Assembly: GCA_937927415.1 (NCBI GenBank)
Contig: CALBDS010000056.1
Location: forward strand, 1 to 64,000
Direction of reading: 5' to 3'
DNA: 64,000 nucleotides
Source: an uncultured Rhodospirillaceae bacterium
GTDB lineage: Bacteria; Pseudomonadota; Alphaproteobacteria; Azospirillales; Azospirillaceae
In this document: positions 59,471-64,000 of the stretch, piece by piece
Position numbering within the stretch: position 1 is the stretch's first letter
Layout: each line of letters begins with the position of its first letter
Program-made: the position numbers and the translations under genes
The notes under the pieces: model-generated
What the model was told of the DNA's origin: nothing
What the model saw: the letters and a program-made list of their open reading frames with translations, nothing else
Database searches by the model: none

Positions 59471-60094
59471 ATGACGCCCGAGGGCCTTGCCGCCCTTCAC
59501 CCGGTCTTTGCCGAATGCCTGCGCGTGGGCGGCCCCTTTGCCCGTGATTTCCGCCGCCCGGCGGGGTTCATCGGCCTGTTGCGCATCATTCTGGAACAGC
59601 AGCTTTCCACACAGGTGGCCCTGGCCCTGTGGCGCAAGCTGGGATCGCGACTCGATCCCATCACCCCCGCCGGGCTGCTGGCCCTGGACGACGACACGCT
59701 GCGGGCCTGCGGCTTTTCGCGGCAGAAGATGATCTACGGCCGCGGACTGGCCCAGGCGGTGGCGTCCGGCGCGCTTGATTTCGACCGCCTCCACACCCTG
59801 CCCGATGATGCCATCGCCGCCGAACTGATGGCGCTGAAGGGGGTCGGGCGCTGGACCGCCGATATCTACCTGATGATGGCGCTGGACCGGCCCGATGTGT
59901 GGCCGGTGGGCGATCTGGCGATTCAGATCGGGGTTCAGCGGTTGCTGGCCCTGCCCGCCCGCCCCGGCCCGGCGGACCTGACGGCCCTGGCCGAACCCTG
60001 GCGCCCCCACCGCAGCCTGGCCGCCAAGCTGATCTGGCACCATTACATCGCCTGTCAGGAGGCCGCCCGCACCAGCCGCACCCCGCGGCGCTGA
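59471..60094 (+). CDS. AlkA-like DNA-3-methyladenine glycosylase
   Basis: A 207-residue base-excision repair enzyme of the HhH-GPD superfamily. IILEQQLSTQVALALWRKL near residue 42 is the helix ahead of the active site; LMALKGVGRWTADIYLMMAL near 130 is the helix-hairpin-helix and the catalytic Asp follows in WPVGDLAIQIG. It removes alkylated purines. The alternative start GTG 59420 overlaps the purS stop (GTGA), giving 17 more residues of Gly/Pro-rich sequence; ATG 59471 gives the conserved length but its upstream site is weak. Confidence 0.88.
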   Translation: MTPEGLAALHPVFAECLRVGGPFARDFRRPAGFIGLLRIILEQQLSTQVALALWRKLGSRLDPITPAGLLALDDDTLRACGFSRQKMIYGRGLAQAVASGALDFDRLHTLPDDAIAAELMALKGVGRWTADIYLMMALDRPDVWPVGDLAIQIGVQRLLALPARPGPADLTALAEPWRPHRSLAAKLIWHHYIACQEAARTSRTPRR

Positions 60095-60207
60095 CGGCGC
60101 GGCACCCGGCCGCTGGTATGACCATCTTCCCCCCGCCGACGATGTGTGCGACACTGAAAACCCTTGTGTTGATAAGGTTTTTCTAACGCACGAGACCGGG
60201 GGTACCC

Positions 60208-62100
60208 GTGTTCAAACATCTGTCGCTGACGGCGAAACTCTGCGCATTGAACATTGCCGGCTTGGTATTTCTGGCCGTCGTTCTGATGGCATCCGCCGGT
60301 TACGTGCTGGAAGACCGCAGCGCCCAGGGCGCCCAGGAACAGCGGGAACGCAGCATCGCCCTGGCTCATATGCTGCTGAAACAGCGTGGGGACACCTATT
60401 CCCTGCGCGACGGGGCGCTGTACGTGGGCGACACCCGCATCGACGGCGACACCACCGTGGTGGACACGGTGCGCGACCTGACCGGCGGCATGGCGACGGT
60501 GTTCCGCGGCGACCTGCGGGTCTCGACCAACGTGCTGAAGGACGACGGCAGCCGTGCGGTGGGCACCCGTCTGGCTCCCGGCCCGGTCCATGACGCTGTT
60601 TTCACCCAGCGCAAGGGCTTCCGCGGGGTGGCCGACATTCTGGGGCAGCCCTACTTCACCGCCTATGACCCCCTGTTCAATGCCAAGGGGGAGGTGGTGG
60701 GTGTGCTGTTCGTCGGGCTGAAACGGGCCGAGGTGCTGAAGATCGTCACCGACGTGCAGGACACGCTGCTGATCCTGGCGCCCCTGGTGACCATCGGCTT
60801 CGGCGGGCTGAGCTTTCTGCTGGTGCGGCGGCAGATGCGGGCGGTCAGCGCCATCGAAGACACCATGCGCCATCTGGCCGATCACCGGCTGGATGTGGAT
60901 GTGCCGGGCCTGGACCGCCACGACGAAATCGGCTCCATGGCCAAAGCGGTGCAGGTGTTCAAGGACAACGCCATCGACAAGAAACGGATGGACGAGGCCG
61001 AGCGCACCCGCATCGACCAGGAACGCCGGGAGAGCGAGGCCCAGCGCGCCCGCGAACACGCCATCGGCGCGGAAATCGCCGCCCTGATCGATGCCGTGTC
61101 CAAGGGCGACATCAGCCGGCGGATCGACCTCAGCGGCAAGGACGGCTTCTACCGCACCATGTCGGAGGGCATCAACCGCCTGACCGACACCGTGCAGACG
61201 GTCATCACGGATCTGGGCCGCGCGCTGGAGGCGTTGGCCGGCGGCGATCTCCACACCCGTCTGGACAAGAGTTACGAGGGCGCCTTCCACGCCCTGAAGA
61301 GCGATTTCAACGGCACCTCGGAAACCCTGTCCCGCATCGTCGGGGAAATCACCCAGGCGGCCAACTCCATCGCCAGCGCCGCAGCGGAGGTGTCGCACGG
61401 TGCCTCCGATCTGGCCGAACGCACCGAACAGCAGGCCTCCTCCCTGGAGGAAACCTCCGCCAGCATGGAGCAATTGGGGGCGACCGTCCGCTCCAACGCC
61501 GACAACGCCCAGCGGGCCAACCGCATGGCATCGGATGCCCGCACCACCGCCGAAGCCAGCGGGCAGGTGGCATCCTCGGCCATCGAAGCCATGCGGCGGA
61601 TTGAGGATGCCAGCCGCAAGATCACCGACATCATCGGCGTGATCGATGAAATCGCCTTCCAGACCAACCTTCTGGCGCTCAACGCCGCGGTGGAGGCGGC
61701 GCGGGCGGGCGATGCCGGCCGCGGCTTTGCCGTGGTGGCGCAGGAAGTGCGCACCCTGGCCCAGCGGTCGGCCCAGGCATCCAAGGAAATCAAGTCCCTG
61801 ATCATGGACAGCGATGCCCAGGTGCACGACGGGGTGGAACTGGTGCGCAAGGCCGGCGGTGCGCTGGACGGCATCGTCCGCGGGGTGCAGGAGGTGGCGG
61901 CACTGATCGCCGAAATCGCCACCGCTTCGGCCGAGCAGGCCTCGGCCCTGGACGAGATCAACACCGCCGTTGCCCAGATGGACGAGATGACCCAAAAGAA
62001 CGCCGCCCTGGTGGAGGAAACCACCGCCGCCGCCCAGCAACTGACCGGCCAGGCCCAAGCCATGCAGCGGCTGATCGGCTTCTTCCGCCGGGCGGGCTGA
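60208..62100 (+). CDS. Methyl-accepting chemotaxis protein with a single-Cache sensor
   Basis: A 630-residue chemoreceptor with a GTG start. Helix 1 is at about 10-30, the periplasmic sensor (about 35-180) has the Cache_3 style (TVFRGDLRVSTNVLKDDGSR, GVADILGQPYFTAYDPLF), helix 2 near 190-212, HAMP near 215-265, and a long signalling domain. The hairpin tip is DEIAFQTNLLALNAAVEAAR and GFAVVAQEVRTLAQRS near 495. Methylation-type Glu/Gln heptads flank it. No C-terminal CheR-binding pentapeptide is seen. Ligand unknown. Confidence 0.92.
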   Translation: MFKHLSLTAKLCALNIAGLVFLAVVLMASAGYVLEDRSAQGAQEQRERSIALAHMLLKQRGDTYSLRDGALYVGDTRIDGDTTVVDTVRDLTGGMATVFRGDLRVSTNVLKDDGSRAVGTRLAPGPVHDAVFTQRKGFRGVADILGQPYFTAYDPLFNAKGEVVGVLFVGLKRAEVLKIVTDVQDTLLILAPLVTIGFGGLSFLLVRRQMRAVSAIEDTMRHLADHRLDVDVPGLDRHDEIGSMAKAVQVFKDNAIDKKRMDEAERTRIDQERRESEAQRAREHAIGAEIAALIDAVSKGDISRRIDLSGKDGFYRTMSEGINRLTDTVQTVITDLGRALEALAGGDLHTRLDKSYEGAFHALKSDFNGTSETLSRIVGEITQAANSIASAAAEVSHGASDLAERTEQQASSLEETSASMEQLGATVRSNADNAQRANRMASDARTTAEASGQVASSAIEAMRRIEDASRKITDIIGVIDEIAFQTNLLALNAAVEAARAGDAGRGFAVVAQEVRTLAQRSAQASKEIKSLIMDSDAQVHDGVELVRKAGGALDGIVRGVQEVAALIAEIATASAEQASALDEINTAVAQMDEMTQKNAALVEETTAAAQQLTGQAQAMQRLIGFFRRAG

Positions 62101-62175
62101 GTCCTGCCCCGGGACAGAGGGAATACACGCTGGTATAAAATCCAAAACGTCTTTCCCCGACCGCGCAGGACAACC

Positions 62176-62847
62176 ATGAACCCCGGAAAGCCACGTTTTC
62201 TTGCAACCGCCGCCGCACGGTGGACGCTGGTGGCGGCGGTCCTGTTCGCCACGGTTCTGGTGCCGTTTCTGTTGTTCGCCGACCGCATGGACCGTGTGGC
62301 CGACTGGGTGGTTCTGCACGGCAGCGGTTGGGCCGGAGCGCTGTTGCTGGGCGGGCTGCTGGCCGGTGACATTCTGCTGCCGGTACCGTCCAGCGCGGTC
62401 AGCACCGCCTGCGGCCTTCTCCTGGGCTTCCCCGCCGGCACCGCGGCCTCCACCATTGGGCTGACCGCCGGCTGCCTGTTGGGCTATGCGCTGGGGCGCG
62501 GACTGGGCGGCCGGCGACTGGACCGGCTGGTCACGGCGGATGGGGCGGCGCGGGTGTCGGCCCTGATGGCCCGGCACGGGGTTTGGGCGCTGGTGCTGCT
62601 GCGTGGCGTGCCGGTGCTGGCGGAAATGTCGGTGGTGGTGGCCGGCATGGTGCGGATGGCCCCGGCCTCCTTCATCCCGGCGGTGCTGCTGGCCAATCTG
62701 GGGCTGTCGGCAGCCTATGCCGCCGCCGGGGCCTATGCCTGGGACGGCGGAGCGGCGGTGCTGCTGCCGTTCGCCGCCGCCGTCGGCCTGCCCGCCGCCG
62801 CCCGCGCGCTGGGGCGCCGGCTGGTGCCCCAGCCGGTGCGCGGATAG
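62176..62847 (+). CDS. VTT (SNARE-associated/DedA-like) domain membrane protein
   Basis: A 223-residue protein with about six membrane segments. The core around residues 60-170 has GDILLPVPSSAVSTACGLLLG and a late LLRGVPVLAEMSVVVAGMVR, the two re-entrant signatures of the VTT domain. Family members act as lipid flippases or scramblases. Followed by hairpin repeat copy B and the convergent kinase gene. Confidence 0.85.
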   Translation: MNPGKPRFLATAAARWTLVAAVLFATVLVPFLLFADRMDRVADWVVLHGSGWAGALLLGGLLAGDILLPVPSSAVSTACGLLLGFPAGTAASTIGLTAGCLLGYALGRGLGGRRLDRLVTADGAARVSALMARHGVWALVLLRGVPVLAEMSVVVAGMVRMAPASFIPAVLLANLGLSAAYAAAGAYAWDGGAAVLLPFAAAVGLPAAARALGRRLVPQPVRG

Positions 62848-62858
62848 GACGCGCGGGG

Positions 62859-62901
62859 CGGCTGCCCCGACCCCGCTTGGAGGTTGGCACCTCCAAACCT
62901 C
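62859..62901. repeat. Dispersed 43-base hairpin repeat, copy B
   Basis: Matches copy A (22651-22693) at 39 of 43 positions. Stem TTGGAGGT / ACCTCCAA with loop TGGC. It sits between two convergent genes, 12 bases after one stop and eight bases before the other. The stem differs from copy A by a paired C-G to T-A change. Confidence 0.75.
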
Positions 62902-62909
62902 TGCCCGTT

Positions 62910-64000
62910 CTATCCGTCGGGCGCCCGGTTTCCCCGGCCTTGCAGCAGGCCGGACAGCATGGCGCGCAACTGGGCGGGCTTCACCGGCTTGTTCAGAACC
63001 TGACAGCCGCTGTCGCGCGCCTCGTCCGCCAGTTCGGCGGTGCGGTTGGCGGTCACCAGCACCGCCGGCACCGGCACGCCGCAGGCCCGGCGCAGCCGCG
63101 CAATCTCGGTGGTGCCCAGCGCCCCATCGTCCAGATGATAGTCGGCAATCAGCACGTCGGGCACGGCCTCCGGCCCGCTCAACCGCGCCAGGGCTTCGTC
63201 GCCCGAGGTGGCCGACACCACCGCACAACCCCAGCCGCGCAGCAGCGCCTCCATCCCCGCCACCACCGCCGGTTCGTTGTCCAGCACCAGCACCCGCGCA
63301 CCGGCCAGACGGTCGCCGGGGGCGCGGGCCACGGCGGGGGTGGCGCGGGCGATGCGCCGCTCGGTACCCCTCGGGACCGTCACCGCGAACACCGATCCCG
63401 CCCCCACCCGCGACCGCACGGTGATGGGATGGTCCAGCATCCGCGCCACCCGATCCACGATGGCCAGCCCCAGCCCCATGCCGCGGTCGCGCCCGTTGGG
63501 GCCGGGGGTGTCGAGACGGCGGAATTCCTGAAAGATTTCCCCCAGCTTGTCGGGCGGAATGCCGGGGCCGGTGTCCCACACCTCGATGCGCACCCCGTCG
63601 GCGGTGCGGCGGCAGCCCACCACCACCCGCGCCCGCCCGCTGCCGTCCGGGCGGGTGTAGCGCAGCGCGTTGGACAGGAAATTCTGCACGATCCGGCGCA
63701 ACAGCCGCATATCCGACCGCACCACGGCACCCGATGCCACCACCGTCAGGTCGATGCCCCGTTCGGCGGCCACCGGCGCGTATTCGGTCGCCAGCGGCGC
63801 CAGGATGCCGCGCAGGGGGAAATCGCTCACCTCCGGCGTTACCGCCCCGGCGTCCAGCTTGGAGATGTCCAGCAGCGTGGACAGCAGATCTTCCACCGAC
63901 GCCAGGGCAAGGTCGATGTTGAGCACCAGCCCGGCGTTGGCCTCCGGCTGTTCCAGGTCGGAGAGCGCCGACACGAACAGTCGGGCGGCGTTCAGCGGCT
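62910..64000 (-). CDS. Hybrid histidine kinase, C-terminal part (5' end outside window)
   Basis: At least 363 residues; the frame runs off the right edge. The visible part starts in the dimerisation/phosphotransfer helices (PLNAARLFVSALSDLEQP, consistent with a preceding H-box), then the ATPase domain with N-box NFLSNALRYTRPDG, G1 DTGPGIPPDKLG and G2 GMGLGLAIVDRV. A C-terminal receiver domain has phospho-acceptor Asp in DVLIADYHLDDG and Lys in VLNKPVKPAQ. The composition resembles PAS-containing hybrid kinases that act in phosphorelays. Sensor region not visible. Confidence 0.92.
   Translation of the reverse strand, partial: PLNAARLFVSALSDLEQPEANAGLVLNIDLALASVEDLLSTLLDISKLDAGAVTPEVSDFPLRGILAPLATEYAPVAAERGIDLTVVASGAVVRSDMRLLRRIVQNFLSNALRYTRPDGSGRARVVVGCRRTADGVRIEVWDTGPGIPPDKLGEIFQEFRRLDTPGPNGRDRGMGLGLAIVDRVARMLDHPITVRSRVGAGSVFAVTVPRGTERRIARATPAVARAPGDRLAGARVLVLDNEPAVVAGMEALLRGWGCAVVSATSGDEALARLSGPEAVPDVLIADYHLDDGALGTTEIARLRRACGVPVPAVLVTANRTAELADEARDSGCQVLNKPVKPAQLRAMLSGLLQGRGNRAPDG

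Noticed and set aside
1..64000. CRISPR arrays, tRNA and rRNA genes, prophage
   Set aside because: No regularly spaced direct repeats, cloverleaf-like or rRNA-like sequence was seen by eye. The only phage-like gene is the isolated tail-collar protein. A covariance-model search would be needed to exclude small RNAs.

Overview
The window is very GC-rich, with long open frames on both strands, and its gene content points to an alphaproteobacterium, most likely in or near the Rhodospirillales (Azospirillum-like). The pointers are heme bacterioferritins, a FecI/FecR/FecA iron-signalling set, FixJ-type regulation, a PurC-PurS pair and many small conserved alphaproteobacterial families. The assignment is inferred from gene content; no rRNA or tRNA was found to anchor it.

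Layout. 1-1.5 kb: a TadG-like membrane protein and a protein of unknown function. 1.5-10 kb: an iron block bracketed by two bacterioferritin genes, with a DUF2325 protein, an ECF sigma factor and FecR regulator, a TonB-dependent siderophore receptor with a signalling domain, a PepSY membrane protein and two small membrane or exported proteins. Fur-box-like sequences lie before bfr, the DUF2325 gene, the sigma factor and the receptor. 10-17 kb: treZ-malQ-treY, which make trehalose from alpha-glucans. 17-22 kb: a radical SAM protein, an AmpG-like permease, a very short tail-collar protein, an MFS exporter and a group III truncated haemoglobin; FNR/Dnr-type palindromes flank the gap between the last two. 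22-22.7 kb: an IS630 transposase relic and a hairpin repeat whose second copy is near 62.9 kb. 22.7-29.1 kb: an outer-membrane protein, an NCS1 permease, two paralogous PAS histidine kinases and one FixJ-type regulator on one strand.

The most interesting part is 29.4-48.5 kb. All six genes of an ebo-type cluster are present but in two blocks, eboA-eboB-eboF (32478 to 29449) and eboD-eboE-eboC (43808 to 40511), separated by about 8 kb of exopolysaccharide genes (UDP-glucose dehydrogenase, WecG-type glycosyltransferase, GDP-mannose 3,5-epimerase-like protein, polyprenyl sugar-phosphate transferase, two acyltransferases). Divergent from eboD is a three-gene unit: a protein resembling the N-terminal part of VioB, a ferritin-like protein resembling the catalytic C-terminal part of VioB, and a cysteine-containing exported protein. 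A split VioB-like enzyme next to an ebo cluster, with no other violacein or rebeccamycin genes, is the best candidate here for an undescribed pathway. The ebo genes are thought to act in moving a metabolite or precursor to the periplasm, so the unit may make and export an unknown, possibly aromatic, product.

48.5-64 kb is mostly housekeeping: an AEC transporter, a Bax-inhibitor-1 family protein, a YbbA/YbbP-type ABC exporter divergent from a TesA-like esterase, a FIST sensor, an aldo-keto reductase, ThpR, an NRDE protein, purC-purS, an AlkA-like glycosylase, a chemoreceptor, a VTT-domain protein, and the 3' part of a hybrid histidine kinase running off the right edge.
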